Of a stretch of DNA of 64,000 nucleotides, positions 1 to 9,248 are shown piece after piece (the stretch's first letter is position 1; the number at the start of each line of letters is the position of its first letter). Below the pieces are notes generated by a model. It saw nothing but the letters and a program-made list of their open reading frames with translations. It searched no databases and was not told where the DNA came from. A program made the position numbers and the translations under genes. The stretch is taken from contig NZ_CM001165.1 of NCBI RefSeq assembly GCF_000213055.1, positions 3,266,945-3,330,944 on the forward strand, read 5' to 3'. The stretch comes from Streptomyces sp. Tu6071 (GTDB taxonomy: Bacteria > Actinomycetota > Actinomycetes > Streptomycetales > Streptomycetaceae).

Positions 1-1
1 C

Positions 2-577
2 GAGTTGCGCGTCTATCCCGGACGCGTCGGCGGCACGCTCGGCTCCCCCGTCCGCCTCCGCACCGGTCTCGCCTCCGACGCGCGGCTCGTCGCGATCGGC
101 GACGCGACCGGCGACGGCCGCACGGACCTCGTCGTGTCGACCGGCGGCAAGCTGTGGCTGTACGAGAACGACTGGACGCACCGGCCCGCCGTGCGGGAAC
201 CCCGGCTGATCGGCACCGGTGGCTGGTCGCCCATGACCCTGACCGCGCCCGGGGACGCGGACCACGACGGCCGTCCCGACCTGCTCGCCCGCGACACGCG
301 GGACGGCACGCTGTGGCTGTACCGCGGTCTCGCCGGTGGAGGCGTCGGCGCGCGGACCGAGTACGGGCACGGCTGGACCACCGCCGCCCGGCCCCTGCTC
401 GCCGGGGCGGCGGACGCCGACCGGGACGGCCGCGCGGACCTCTGGGCCACGACGAGCGAGGGCACCGGCACCCTGCTCTTCTACTCCGGCGGCACCTCCG
501 CGAGCGGCGAGCCGACGGACGGGCCCCGTACGACGGTGGGCCTGCGGAGCTGGAACACGATCCGCGCGCTGTCCTGA
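2..577 (+). CDS. FG-GAP/VCBS repeat protein, 3' end only
   Basis: The reading frame is open from the first bases of the window to the TGA at 575-577, so the gene starts upstream and only about 190 C-terminal residues are visible. Three repeats carry the Asp-rich FG-GAP/VCBS signature: GDATGDGRTDL, GDADHDGRPDL and ADADRDGRADL. Each is followed by a short beta-rich LWLY-type strand. Such repeats form calcium-binding blades of extracellular beta-propellers. In Streptomyces they often end secreted proteins of unknown function or secreted hydrolases. The N-terminal domain that would define activity is outside the window. The gene converges with proC across a 62-bp gap. Confidence 0.8.
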   Translation, partial: ELRVYPGRVGGTLGSPVRLRTGLASDARLVAIGDATGDGRTDLVVSTGGKLWLYENDWTHRPAVREPRLIGTGGWSPMTLTAPGDADHDGRPDLLARDTRDGTLWLYRGLAGGGVGARTEYGHGWTTAARPLLAGAADADRDGRADLWATTSEGTGTLLFYSGGTSASGEPTDGPRTTVGLRSWNTIRALS

Positions 578-639
578 ACGGCCGAGCGGCGGCCGGGTCC
601 CGGGCCCGGCTCAGGCCCCGCCCGCCGGCCCGGCCCGTC

Positions 640-1446
640 TCAGGCCCCGGCCGCCAGCTCGCGGCTGCGGTCGCGGGCCGCTTCGAGGGCCGCGATCAGG
701 GCGGCGCGGACGCCGTGGTTCTCCAGCTCGCGGATCGCGTTGATCGTCGTACCCGCCGGGGACGTGACGTTCTCGCGGAGCTTGACCGGGTGCTCGCCCG
801 AGTCGCGGAGCATCACGGCGGCGCCGATCGCGGCCTGCACGATCAGCTCGTGGGCCTTGTCGCGCGGGAGGCCGAGCAGGATGCCCGCGTCCGTCATCGC
901 CTCGACGAGGAAGTAGAAGTACGCCGGGCCCGAGCCCGAGAGCGCGGTCGCCGCGTCCTGCTGACTCTCCGGGACCCGCAGGGTCTTGCCGACGCCGCCG
1001 AAGATCGTCTCCGCGTGCGCGAGGTGCTCCTCCGTGGCGTGCGTGCCCGCCGAGATCACCGACATCGCCTCGTCGACGAGCGCCGGGGTGTTCGTCATGA
1101 CCCGTACGACCGGCGTGCCGGGGGCGAGGCGGTCCTCGAAGAAGGCGGTCGGGATGCCCGCCGCGCCGCTGATCACGAGGCGGTCGGCGGGCAGGTGCGG
1201 GGCCAGTTCGTCGAGCAGCGCGCCCATGTCCTGCGGTTTCACCGTGAGGATGAGGATGTCCGCGCTCTTCGCCGCCTCCGCGTTGCCCACGGGGCTCACG
1301 CCGTGGCGCGCGCGCAGTTCCTCGGCGCGCTCGGGGCGGCGCGCGGTCACGAGCAGGTCCTCCGGCGCCCAGCCGGCCCGCAGCATGCCGCTGAGCAGCG
1401 CCTCGCCGATCTTTCCGGTGCCGAGTACGGCGACTTTGAGCGTCAT
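640..1446 (-). CDS. proC: Pyrroline-5-carboxylate reductase
   Basis: 268 residues, the usual size for ProC, which reduces 1-pyrroline-5-carboxylate to L-proline with NAD(P)H in the cytoplasm. The N-terminal Rossmann motif is VAVLGTGKIGEALLSGML. The C-terminal half carries the family signature near SGSGPAYFYFLVEAM and a TTINAIRELE segment. The ATG at 1446 begins MTLKVAVLG. The open frame continues 16 codons upstream, but that extension lies before the Rossmann strand and looks non-native. It stands alone on this strand. The next gene on the same strand, an ABC permease, ends about 195 bp upstream. Confidence 0.95.
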   Translation of the reverse strand: MTLKVAVLGTGKIGEALLSGMLRAGWAPEDLLVTARRPERAEELRARHGVSPVGNAEAAKSADILILTVKPQDMGALLDELAPHLPADRLVISGAAGIPTAFFEDRLAPGTPVVRVMTNTPALVDEAMSVISAGTHATEEHLAHAETIFGGVGKTLRVPESQQDAATALSGSGPAYFYFLVEAMTDAGILLGLPRDKAHELIVQAAIGAAVMLRDSGEHPVKLRENVTSPAGTTINAIRELENHGVRAALIAALEAARDRSRELAAGA

Positions 1447-1641
1447 CGTGTTCACCCTCCGGGCGGGGTCGTCGTCCGCCGGCCAGTCTCGCACCGGGCG
1501 GCGCTCGCGGGCGGGGCTGTCCGGTGGGCGGTACGGGCGGGCGGGCGCACGGGCGCACGGGCGCGGGCGGGCGTGTGTGCGGGAGGGGCGTCGCGGACTT
1601 GTACGACGGGCAGTGCGTCGGCTCGTACGACGTTCGTACCG

Positions 1642-2379
1642 TCAGTTCGTACGGCGGCGCAGTGTCGCCGCTCCCAGGGACAGGACGAGGAGGGCGCAGC
1701 CGGCGACGACGAGGACGTCGCGGACGAAATCGCCCGTGACGCCCGTGTGGCGCTGGATCTCGTTCATGCCGTCGACCGCGTAGGACATGGGGAGGACGTT
1801 CGAGATCGCCTCCAGGACGGGCTGCATGCGGTCGCGCGGGGTGAAGAGGCCGCACAGGAGGAGCTGCGGGAAGATCACCGCCGGCATGAACTGCACGGCC
1901 TGGAACTCGGAGGCGGCGAAGGCCGAGACGAAGAGGCCGAGCGCGGTGCCGAGGAGGGCGTCGAGGAGCGCGACCAGGAGCAGGAGCCAGGGAGAACCGG
2001 TCACGTCGAGGCCGAGAGCCCACACCGAGAGGCCGGTCGCGAGGGCCGCCTGGAGGACGGCGAGGGCACCGAAGGCGAGGGCGTAACCGCCGATGAGGTC
2101 GGCCTTCGCGAGGGGGAGCGCGAGGAGGCGTTCGAGGGTGCCCGAGGTGCGTTCGCGCAGGGTCGAGATCGAGGCGACCAGGAACATCGTGATGAGCGGG
2201 AAGATCCCGAGCAGGGAGGCGCCGATCTGGTCGAAGGTGCGCGGGCTCGCGTCGAACACGTACCGCAGCAGGAAGATCATCAGGCAGGGGACGACGAGGA
2301 GCAGCGCGACGGTCCGGGGGTCGTTGCGGAGCTGGCGCAGGACGCGCGCGGCGGTGGCGAGGGTGCGGGCGGGGCTCAT
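1642..2379 (-). CDS. ABC-2 type transporter permease
   Basis: 245 residues with about six hydrophobic segments, including VALLLVVPCLMIFLLRYVF near the N-terminus and a C-terminal LVVAGCALLVLSLG helix. The central ERTSGTLERLLALPL stretch is typical of ABC-2 membrane subunits. It should form the membrane channel of an exporter with the ATPase encoded just upstream. The ATG at 2379 overlaps the ATPase TGA in an ATGA arrangement, so translation is probably coupled. An AGGAGG ribosome site lies within the end of the ATPase gene. The substrate cannot be inferred from sequence. Drug or lipid efflux is usual for this class. Confidence 0.92.
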   Translation of the reverse strand: MSPARTLATAARVLRQLRNDPRTVALLLVVPCLMIFLLRYVFDASPRTFDQIGASLLGIFPLITMFLVASISTLRERTSGTLERLLALPLAKADLIGGYALAFGALAVLQAALATGLSVWALGLDVTGSPWLLLLVALLDALLGTALGLFVSAFAASEFQAVQFMPAVIFPQLLLCGLFTPRDRMQPVLEAISNVLPMSYAVDGMNEIQRHTGVTGDFVRDVLVVAGCALLVLSLGAATLRRRTN

Positions 2380-3164
2380 CGGTCCTCCTGGGCCGCGGTG
2401 TCCACGAGGGCGAGAAACGCGGCCTCGACGGAGTCGGTCGTGGTGCGGGTGCGCAGTTCCCCGGGGCTGCCCGCGGCGAGGAGGGTGCCCTCGCGGAGCA
2501 GGAGGAGGTGGTCGCAGCGTTCGGCCTCGTCCATGACGTGCGAGGAGATGAGCAGGCTCGTGCCGTTCTCGCGGGCGAGGCGGTGGAAGAGGGCCCACAG
2601 CTCGCGGCGGAGGACGGGGTCGAGGCCGACCGTGGGTTCGTCGAGTACGAGGAGTTCGGGGCTGCCGAGGAGGGCCACGGCGAGCGAGACGCGGCTGCGC
2701 TGGCCGCCGGAGAGGGCGCCCGCGCGGGCCTCGGAGTGCCGGGTGAGGTCGACGGCTTCGAGGGCGGCGTCGACCGCGGCGGTGCGGCGGTGCGCCGCGC
2801 GGCGGCCCGGGTCGAGCACGGCGGCGAAGTAGGCGAGGTTCTGGCGCACGCTCAGGTCGTCGTAGACGGAGGGGGCCTGTGTCACGTAGCCGACGCGGGG
2901 GCGCAGGGCCGGGGTTCCGGCGGGCGCGCCCAGGACGGTCAGCTCGCCCGTGACCGCGCGCTGGGTGCCGACGACGGCGCGCATGAGGGTCGACTTCCCG
3001 CAGCCGGAGGGGCCGAGCAGCCCGGTGACGCGGCCGGTGGGGACGGTGAAGGCGAGGTCGTCGAGGACGGTGCGGTGGCCGCGGTGGACGGTGAGACGGG
3101 AGACGCGGACGGCGTCCGGGGGCGCGGGGTCGGGGGCGGGCGGGGCGGGACGGCTGGGGGGCAT
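2376..3164 (-). CDS. ABC-2 type transporter ATP-binding protein
   Basis: 262 residues with all ATPase motifs: Walker A GPSGCGKST near residue 52, signature LSGGQRSR, Walker B LLVLDEPT, and the switch histidine in ISSHVMDEAE. A Pro/Ala-rich N-terminal tail of about 18 residues precedes the first strand, so a slightly later start is possible. It energises the permease encoded downstream, with which it overlaps by 4 bp. An AT-rich operator-like element at 3280-3304 lies about 120 bp upstream of the start. That suggests repression, probably by a TetR-type regulator, but the cognate regulator is not obvious nearby. Confidence 0.93.
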   Translation of the reverse strand: MPPSRPAPPAPDPAPPDAVRVSRLTVHRGHRTVLDDLAFTVPTGRVTGLLGPSGCGKSTLMRAVVGTQRAVTGELTVLGAPAGTPALRPRVGYVTQAPSVYDDLSVRQNLAYFAAVLDPGRRAAHRRTAAVDAALEAVDLTRHSEARAGALSGGQRSRVSLAVALLGSPELLVLDEPTVGLDPVLRRELWALFHRLARENGTSLLISSHVMDEAERCDHLLLLREGTLLAAGSPGELRTRTTTDSVEAAFLALVDTAAQEDR

Positions 3165-3279
3165 GGGTTCTCCGTGGTTTCCGTGGTTTTCGTGCGGGAG
3201 GCGGTGGGTGGTGCGGGTCTCGGCCGGTGGCGCGCGATCCGGTCGGTCGTGCGGGGCGGGTGGGCGGTGCGGGTGCCAT

Positions 3280-3304
3280 GCGATTAATTAATCGCTCGGT
3301 TAAT
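3280..3304. promoter_or_regulatory. Double palindrome, TetR-like operator upstream of ABC-2 exporter
   Basis: Positions 3280-3295 read GCGATTAATTAATCGC, a perfect 16-bp palindrome. Overlapping it, 3287-3304 reads ATTAATCGCTCGGTTAAT, an imperfect palindrome with ATTAA/TTAAT ends and internal CG pairs, as seen in many TetR-family operators. This is one of few AT-rich islands in the region. It lies upstream of the minus-strand ABC operon. The operator role is inferred. Confidence 0.55.
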
Positions 3305-3400
3305 TCTTGGGCGCGGTGTCCCTGCCGTCAAGGGCCTGCGGGTACTAGGGGTGGGGCGGGCCGCGCGTGCCAGTCCGGGCCGTGTCCGCGTGTTGACGCG

Positions 3401-3429
3401 CGAAGGCCCCCGGGGTACGGGGGCCTTCG
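3401..3429 (-). terminator. Stem-loop terminator after the methyltransferase gene
   Basis: CGAAGGCCCCCG and CGGGGGCCTTCG form a perfect 12-bp stem around a 5-nt GGGTA loop. It lies 56 bp past the stop of the methyltransferase gene at 3485. There is no U-tract, which is usual in Streptomyces. Confidence 0.75.
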
Positions 3430-3484
3430 GCGGTACGGGGTGGGGCGGCGTCGCAGGTCAGGGGTGACGCGGCGCCAGATCGGG

Positions 3485-4315
3485 TCAGCGTGCCGGGTGG
3501 CGCGTGAGCGTCAACTCGACGATGTATTTCTCCTCGATCGTGGCGTCCGGGAACACCGCGAGAAGCGCCGCGCGTTCGGCTGCCAAGAAGTTGTTCCGGG
3601 TGGATTCGTCGTGAACGAGGAGGATGGAGTGGCTTGCGAGGTTCGCGAGGTGGTGGTCGAGCGGGATGCGGCGGCTCCATCGCACGGTGCGCGAGGCGGA
3701 GTCGGTCTTTTCGGCGAGCACGCGGCTTCTCGCATGGCCGTAGCGGGGGTCCTGGGCGGGCTCCGGCGTCTGCTGGAGCGTGTGCGCGGCCCGCGCTCCG
3801 GGGGCTCCGTGCGCCTGGGCCCCGGCGCCGAACCACTCGCGCAGGCGGGCCCCTTGGGCGGCGACCCACTCCTCCTCCGGGTCGGAGATGTTCCACCACG
3901 CGGCGAGCGCGCCGCCCGGACGCAGGACGCGCAGGGCCTCGGGGAGCGCGCGCTCGGGGTCGGTCCAGTGCCAGGACTGGGCGTAGGTGACGAAGTCGGC
4001 GCAGGCGTCGCGGAGCGGGAGCGCGTTGCCGTCGCCGCGCACGACGGGGAGTCCGGGGTGGTCGAGGCGGTACTGGGCGGCCATGCCCGCGCCGGGTTCG
4101 ACGCCGAGGACGTGGGCGCCGCGGGCGGCGAGCCGGGCGCTCGCGATGCCGGTTCCGGCGCCGACGTCGATGACGCGGGCGCCGCTCAGGGGGCGTCCGG
4201 CGAGGTCCTCGACGGCGTCGAAGAGGGCGTCGGGGTAGGAGGGCCGGTAGGCGGCGTAGGAACCCGCGGCGGCGTTGAAGGAGTGTGCTCTGCGGGTGTG
4301 CGTGGCAGCGTCCAT
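3485..4315 (-). CDS. Class I SAM-dependent methyltransferase
   Basis: 276 residues. The SAM-binding motif VIDVGAGTGIASARLAARGA lies around residues 48-67. It is followed by the acidic post-motif VLGVEPGAGM and by ALRVLRPGGALAAW. The AYRPSYPDALF segment near residue 22 is typical of Methyltransf_11/UbiE-like proteins with a small-molecule substrate. The natural substrate is not predictable. It is monocistronic, with a stem-loop terminator 56 bp downstream and an 81-bp gap to the upstream membrane-protein gene on the same strand. Confidence 0.85.
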   Translation of the reverse strand: MDAATHTRRAHSFNAAAGSYAAYRPSYPDALFDAVEDLAGRPLSGARVIDVGAGTGIASARLAARGAHVLGVEPGAGMAAQYRLDHPGLPVVRGDGNALPLRDACADFVTYAQSWHWTDPERALPEALRVLRPGGALAAWWNISDPEEEWVAAQGARLREWFGAGAQAHGAPGARAAHTLQQTPEPAQDPRYGHARSRVLAEKTDSASRTVRWSRRIPLDHHLANLASHSILLVHDESTRNNFLAAERAALLAVFPDATIEEKYIVELTLTRHPAR

Positions 4316-4396
4316 GGGGTCATCCTGCGCGGACCGCCGGGCGGCGGGTCAAGTGCCCCCGGCGCCGGGCCCCGTCCCGGGCCGCCTCGGCTCCGG

Positions 4397-4966
4397 TCAG
4401 CGGCGTTTCGGCTTCCCGCGGCCCTTCGCGCCCGGTTTCGGGCCGCCTTTGGCGCGGCGCTTCTCGTACCGCGCCCGCGCTTCCTCGTACTCCCTCCGTA
4501 CGAGGGACTCGCCCGGGGCCTCGCTCAGGCAGCGGACCGCGTGGGCGAGGAGGGTGCCGAGGAAGCCGATGGCCAGGAGGCCGCGCACGGACTGCTGGGC
4601 CGCGGGGTCGGGGCGGCGGGTGAAGTTCTGCCACGTACGGGCGAAGGCCATCGCCGTGCACAGCGTGAACATCACGACGAGCAGGATGTTCACGAGGCCG
4701 CCCACGTCGGCGAGCGCGATGCCCTCGTAGGCGAATTTCAGCACGAAGGCCCCGGCCGCCGCGCAGAGCAGCGAGCCGAGGCCGACGGCGGCGCGGCGGG
4801 CGCCGTAGCCGCCGTCGTGGGCGAGCCACGTCGTGCCGAAGAAGCGCAGCGGTTCGGGGAGGGGCCCCGGCTCGCCCGGTGTCCCGGGTGCCGGGGCCGG
4901 TGTCCTGGCGGCCGGTTCCCGGGGGGACGGGGGGCGGCCGGGGGTCTCGTGCGCGTTCTCGGTCAC
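4397..4966 (-). CDS. Conserved membrane protein downstream of ilvD
   Basis: 189 residues from GTG 4966. An ATG-less extension of nine codons upstream is possible but unsupported. A Pro-rich N-terminal tail of about 40 residues leads to three hydrophobic segments: AAVGLGSLLCAAAGAFVLKF, GGLVNILLVVMFTLCTAMA and VRGLLAIGFLGTLLAHAV. The C-terminus is highly basic, with KPGAKGRGKPKRR. I do not recognise a family with a known role. It follows ilvD by 36 bp on the same strand and may be co-transcribed. A small regulatory or scaffolding membrane protein is possible, but function is unknown. Confidence 0.7.
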   Translation of the reverse strand: MTENAHETPGRPPSPREPAARTPAPAPGTPGEPGPLPEPLRFFGTTWLAHDGGYGARRAAVGLGSLLCAAAGAFVLKFAYEGIALADVGGLVNILLVVMFTLCTAMAFARTWQNFTRRPDPAAQQSVRGLLAIGFLGTLLAHAVRCLSEAPGESLVRREYEEARARYEKRRAKGGPKPGAKGRGKPKRR

Positions 4967-5002
4967 CCGGCGATTATCGCGGGCGCGGAGCACGGCGGGG
5001 GC

Positions 5003-6856
5003 TCAGCCCCCGAGCAGGGTCACGTCGCGCACGGCGCCCTTGTCGGCGCTGGTCGCCATCGCCGCGTACGCCCGCAGTGCGGCCGAGACGGCCCGTTCGC
5101 GGTTCTTCGGCGCGTAGACCCCGCCGAGCGCCTCGCGGCGTGCCGCGAGGGTCTCCTCGTCGACGAGGAGTTCCATCGAGCGGTTCGGGATGTCGATGCG
5201 GATGCGGTCGCCGTCCTCGACGAGCGCGATCGTGCCCCCGGCGGCGGCCTCGGGCGAGGCGTGGCCGATGGAGAGGCCGGAGGTGCCGCCGGAGAAGCGG
5301 CCGTCGGTGACGAGTGCGCACACCTTGCCGAGCCCGCGCCCCTTGAGGAAGGACGTCGGGTAGAGCATCTCCTGCATGCCGGGGCCGCCCTTGGGGCCCT
5401 CGTAGCGGATGACGACGACGTCGCCGGGCGTGACCTTCTTCGCGAGGATCTTCTCGACGGCCTCCTCCTGCGACTCGCAGACGACGGCGGGGCCCTCGAA
5501 GGTCCAGATCGACTCGTCGACGCCCGCGGTCTTCACGACGGCGCCGTCCACGGCGAGGTTGCCGCGCAGGACCGCGAGGCCGCCGTCCGCCGAGTAGGCG
5601 TGCGCGACGTCGCGGATGCAGCCGCCCGCCGCGTCCGTGTCGAGCGTGTCCCAGCGCTCCGACTGCGAGAACGCCTCCGCGCTGCGGCGGCAGCCGGGCG
5701 CCGCGTGCCACAGCTCGACGGCCTCCCCGCTCGCCGTGCCGCCGCGCACGTCCCACGTCTCCAGCCAGTCCTTGACGGAGGACGAGTGGATCGTGTGCAC
5801 GTCCTCGTTGAGCAGCCCGCCCCGGTACAGCTCGCCGAGGATCGCCGGGATGCCGCCCGCGCGGTGCACGTCCTCCATGTAGTACGTGGTCGAGCCGGCC
5901 ACGTTCGGCGCGACCTTCGCGAGGCAGGGGACGCGGCGCGAGACGTCGTTGATGTCGTGCAGGTCGTAGTCCGCGCCCGCCTCCTGGGCGGCCGCGAGCA
6001 GGTGCAGGATCGTGTTCGTCGAGCCGCCCATGGCGATGTCGAGCGCCATGGCGTTCTCGAAGGCCGCGTGCGTGGCGATGTTGCGCGGCAGGACGCTGTC
6101 GTCGTCCTGCTCGTAGTAGCGGCGGGTCAGTTCGACGACGGTCTCGCCGGCCTTCTCGTAGAGCGCGCGGCGGGCGGTGTGCGTCGCGAGGACCGAGCCG
6201 TTGCCCGGGAGCGAGAGGCCGATCGCCTCGGTGAGGCAGTTCATCGAGTTGGCGGTGAACATGCCGGAGCAGGAGCCGCAGGTGGGGCAGGCGTTCTCCT
6301 CGATCCGGAGGATGTCCTCGTCCGAGACCGACTCGTTGACCGCGTCGCTGATCGCGTTGATCAGGTCGAGCTTGCGGACGGTGCCGTCGACCAGCGTCGC
6401 CTTGCCGGCCTCCATCGGGCCGCCGGAGACGAAGACCGTCGGGATGTTGAGGCGCAGGGCGGCCATCAGCATGCCGGGCGTGATCTTGTCGCAGTTCGAG
6501 ATGCAGATGAGCGCGTCGGCGCAGTGCGCCTCGACCATGTACTCGACGGAGTCGGCGATCAGGTCGCGCGAGGGCAGCGAGTAGAGCATCCCGCCGTGGC
6601 CCATCGCGATGCCGTCGTCGACGGCGATCGTGTTGAACTCGCGGGGCACGGCGCCCGCCGCCTTGACCGCCTCGGAGACGATCCGGCCGACCGGCTGGAG
6701 GTGGGTGTGGCCGGGCACGAACTCGGTGAACGAGTTCGCGATGGCGACGATCGGCTTGCCGATGTCCGCACTGGCTACGCCCGACGCGCGCATAAGGGCG
6801 CGGGCGCCCGCCATGTTGCGGCCGTGGGTGACAGTGCGGGACCTCAGCTCGGGCAT
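5003..6856 (-). CDS. ilvD: Dihydroxy-acid dehydratase
   Basis: 617 residues, matching full-length IlvD, which dehydrates 2,3-dihydroxy acids to 2-keto acids in valine, isoleucine and leucine synthesis and also feeds pantothenate. Iron-sulfur cysteines occur in [12 protein letters not shown] and [19 protein letters not shown]. The C-terminal [17 protein letters not shown] signature is intact. The ATG at 6856 begins [19 protein letters not shown] and has a GAGGAG ribosome site. The open frame runs 35 codons further upstream without homology. The 295-bp spacer to the TetR gene should hold its promoter. Confidence 0.97.
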   Translation of the reverse strand: MPELRSRTVTHGRNMAGARALMRASGVASADIGKPIVAIANSFTEFVPGHTHLQPVGRIVSEAVKAAGAVPREFNTIAVDDGIAMGHGGMLYSLPSRDLIADSVEYMVEAHCADALICISNCDKITPGMLMAALRLNIPTVFVSGGPMEAGKATLVDGTVRKLDLINAISDAVNESVSDEDILRIEENACPTCGSCSGMFTANSMNCLTEAIGLSLPGNGSVLATHTARRALYEKAGETVVELTRRYYEQDDDSVLPRNIATHAAFENAMALDIAMGGSTNTILHLLAAAQEAGADYDLHDINDVSRRVPCLAKVAPNVAGSTTYYMEDVHRAGGIPAILGELYRGGLLNEDVHTIHSSSVKDWLETWDVRGGTASGEAVELWHAAPGCRRSAEAFSQSERWDTLDTDAAGGCIRDVAHAYSADGGLAVLRGNLAVDGAVVKTAGVDESIWTFEGPAVVCESQEEAVEKILAKKVTPGDVVVIRYEGPKGGPGMQEMLYPTSFLKGRGLGKVCALVTDGRFSGGTSGLSIGHASPEAAAGGTIALVEDGDRIRIDIPNRSMELLVDEETLAARREALGGVYAPKNRERAVSAALRAYAAMATSADKGAVRDVTLLGG

Positions 6857-7151
6857 CGTCGCTCGCTCCTCGTCGTACAGGGTGGTGATGCGCGCCGGGC
6901 GCGGCCGGGGGGCCGCCTTCGACGCGTAAGGCTTGCGGTCGAGCGTACGCCCGTGCTCCAAGATCTGGACAGGGTGTCCGGAATACGGGACGTATGTGCG
7001 CGGTGGGGCGAGGGTCGGGCGGTGTCCGCGGGCCTACCGGCGGGGGCGGGGCGGGGTGTTGGCGTGGGGACTGTTCCCAGGGGCCGGGGTGGGCTGACCG
7101 CCTGGTCTCCGGGCCGGGCCTCTCGCGGACGGGCCTCTCCGGGCGCCGGGC

Positions 7152-7817
7152 CTAGGGGTGGCCGGGCGGTGGTTCGCCCGCGGCGCTCGGGTCCGGGTCG
7201 GTCAGGTAGCGCTGGAGGGTGGGGGCGACGGCGGCGACGAGGCGGGGGGCCGGTTCGGAGGCGATGGGTTCGACCCCGAGCACGTACCGCAGCAGGGCGA
7301 TGCCGACGAGGTGCGAGGCGGCGAGTTCGGCGCGCAGGCGGGGCTCGGGGACGTCGAGTCGCTGGGCGATGCGCTCCAGGAGGCGGCTGAGGACGAGCGA
7401 GCGCAGGACTCCGGCGGCGGCCTCGTGGGTGAGCGCGGAGCGGACGAGGGCGAGCAGCGGGGCGCGGGAGGCGGGGTTCTCCCAGATGCCGAAGAAGTAC
7501 GTGGCGAGGCGTTCGCCGACGCCGTCCGCGCCCGCGCCGATCACGTCGGCGAGCCCTTCGGTCGGTGCGAAGTGCGCCTCGACGGCTGCTGCGAACAGGG
7601 CGTCCTTCGTGCCGAAGTAGTGGTGCACGAGGGAGGCGTCGACCCCGGCGAGCTGTGCGACGGCGCGTACCGGGGTGCGGTCGTAGCCGTGCGCGGCGAA
7701 GGCGGTCCTGGCGGCGTCGAGGATGCGTTCCCTGGCGCCGGGGCCGTTCGCGGCGAGGGCCTTGGGGGGCCGGCCGCGGCGTCGGCGGGGTTCCCGCTCC
7801 GTCTCGTCGTCCGCCAT
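7152..7817 (-). CDS. TetR/AcrR family transcriptional regulator
   Basis: 221 residues. A basic Arg-rich N-terminus leads to the TetR helix-turn-helix ARERILDAARTAFAAHGYDRTPVRAVAQLAGVD..LVHHYFGTKDALF, spanning about residues 28-75. The C-terminal ligand domain is Ala/Leu-rich. No neighbouring gene is an obvious target. ilvD and a TIM-barrel gene flank it on the same strand. The TetR-like operator at 3280-3304 lies 3.8 kb away, so a link is only a possibility. The ATG at 7817 fits the start of the basic region. Confidence 0.88.
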   Translation of the reverse strand: MADDETEREPRRRRGRPPKALAANGPGARERILDAARTAFAAHGYDRTPVRAVAQLAGVDASLVHHYFGTKDALFAAAVEAHFAPTEGLADVIGAGADGVGERLATYFFGIWENPASRAPLLALVRSALTHEAAAGVLRSLVLSRLLERIAQRLDVPEPRLRAELAASHLVGIALLRYVLGVEPIASEPAPRLVAAVAPTLQRYLTDPDPSAAGEPPPGHP

Positions 7818-7912
7818 CCGTACCGCCTTCCCGCTGCCGTGCCCGTGCCGTCTTCCCGTACCGTCCGCCCGTTTCGTGTGCCCGTTGCCGGGCCGCCCGC
7901 CCGCGTTCCTGG

Positions 7913-8857
7913 TCAGGGGCGGGGGGACCTCGCGGGCGAGGGGGTGGTGGGGCCGGGCTCGGTGCGCGGGGCTCCGGCGGCCCCGGCGGCTTCCGTGGCT
8001 TCAGCGGCCCCGGCGGCCCCGGTGCTTTCGGGGTGGGGCGGGGAGAGCGGGGCGGCCAGGTGGAGGCGCGTGTAGGCGAGGGCTTCGGCGAGGTCCGCCT
8101 CGCGTTCGGCGTTGGACATCGCGCGCCGCGTGTTGACCTCGATGACGACGTGGCCCGTGAAGCTGCTCGCGGCGAGGCGTTCCAGCGTCTCGGCGCACGG
8201 CTGGGTGCCGCGCCCCGGCACGAGGTGCTCGTCCTTGCCGGAGCCCGAGCCGTCGGCGAGGTGCACGTGGGCGAGGCGGTCGCCCATGCGGTCGATCATC
8301 GCGGTCGCGTCGGTGCGGGCCGTCGCGGTGTGCGAGAGGTCGACGGTGAAGTGCCGGTAGTCGTCGTGCGTGACGTCCCAGTCGGGGGCGTAGGCGAGGA
8401 GTTCCCGCTCGCGGTAGCGCCAGGGGTACATGTTCTCGACGGCGAAGCGCACGTCCGTCTCGTTCGCCATGCGCCAGATGCCGTCGACGAAGTCGCGCGC
8501 GTACTGGCGCTGCCAGCGGAAGGGCGGGTGGACGACGACGGCGGAGGCGCCGAGGCGCTCGGCGGCGCTGCGGGCGCGCTGGAGCTTGGTCCAGGGGTCC
8601 GTTGTCCACACCCGTTGTGTGATGAGCAGACAGGGGGCGTGGACGGCGAGGACGGGGACGCGGTGGAAGTCGGAGAGCCTGCGCAGGGCGTCGATGTCCT
8701 GGCTGACCGGGTCGGTCCACACCATGACCTCGACGCCGTCGTAACCGAGGCGCGCGGCGATCTCGAAGGCCGTCGCCGTCGACTCGGGATAGACCGAGGC
8801 CGTCGACAGGGCGACCTTCGCCCCCGGAACGCGGACCGCTGCTTCAACCACCCCCAC
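7913..8857 (-). CDS. Sugar phosphate isomerase/epimerase-like TIM-barrel protein
   Basis: 314 residues of the xylose-isomerase-like/AP-endonuclease-2 superfamily. Recognisable segments are [43 protein letters not shown] and [21 protein letters not shown], with acidic and histidine ligands for divalent metal. These folds isomerise or epimerise sugars, or cleave at abasic sites. The substrate here is unknown. The last 45 residues are an Ala/Gly/Pro-rich tail that may be disordered. The start is GTG 8857. A second in-frame GTG lies two codons later. Adjacent to the ppx/gppA-type gene on the same strand. Confidence 0.82.
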   Translation of the reverse strand: MGVVEAAVRVPGAKVALSTASVYPESTATAFEIAARLGYDGVEVMVWTDPVSQDIDALRRLSDFHRVPVLAVHAPCLLITQRVWTTDPWTKLQRARSAAERLGASAVVVHPPFRWQRQYARDFVDGIWRMANETDVRFAVENMYPWRYRERELLAYAPDWDVTHDDYRHFTVDLSHTATARTDATAMIDRMGDRLAHVHLADGSGSGKDEHLVPGRGTQPCAETLERLAASSFTGHVVIEVNTRRAMSNAEREADLAEALAYTRLHLAAPLSPPHPESTGAAGAAEATEAAGAAGAPRTEPGPTTPSPARSPRP

Positions 8858-9248
8858 AGCCTACGGGGCGGCGGCGCGCGGACGTCCGGGCGGAAGCCAC
8901 GCCGGGCCGCGCGGGACGCGCTCCCGCCCGGCTCGACCTGCGCGGTGGCGGAGAGTGTGCGCTTCACCACGAGGGGCGGGAGGAGGGGCGACGGGCGGAG
9001 ACGGAGCGGTGCGATCGGCCTTGCGGGCGGCGGCGATAAGGCGCTCCAGGGGTGAGAGGCAGGGTGCCGGGCGGGGTGCGGTGCGGGCCGCCTGCGGGTG
9101 GCGTCGCTCGCTCGGCCGGTTCCCCGGGCGACGAGGGGATGGTGACGGCGGAGTCCCCGGCGGTTCTGCCTCTTCTCGTGACGGTGACGCTTGCCCCCGT
9201 ATCGGCGGCGGCGCAGGTGCGGTGCGTGGAGGGCGGCCGGGTCCTGAC
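8858..9248. other. Intergenic spacer without a recognised gene
   Basis: 391 bp between two minus-strand genes. The open frames across it have no recognisable domains. I see no strong stem-loop or clear promoter. Confidence 0.5.

Noticed and set aside
154..2832. 892-residue plus-strand open frame
   Set aside because: It is antisense to proC and the ABC genes and consists of low-complexity Arg/Ala/Gly sequence. High GC content keeps shadow frames open.
6957..6995. Imperfect symmetric GTCC...GGAC around 6974 as an ilvD operator
   Set aside because: Only the four outer bases on each side match well. Too weak to separate from chance.
3227..7390. 1387-residue plus-strand open frame
   Set aside because: It covers the methyltransferase, membrane-protein and ilvD genes on the opposite strand, all with clear domains. 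Its own translation has none.
8602..8610. TTGTCCACA, a Streptomyces-type DnaA box
   Set aside because: It lies inside the TIM-barrel gene and is single. Chance occurrence is likely.
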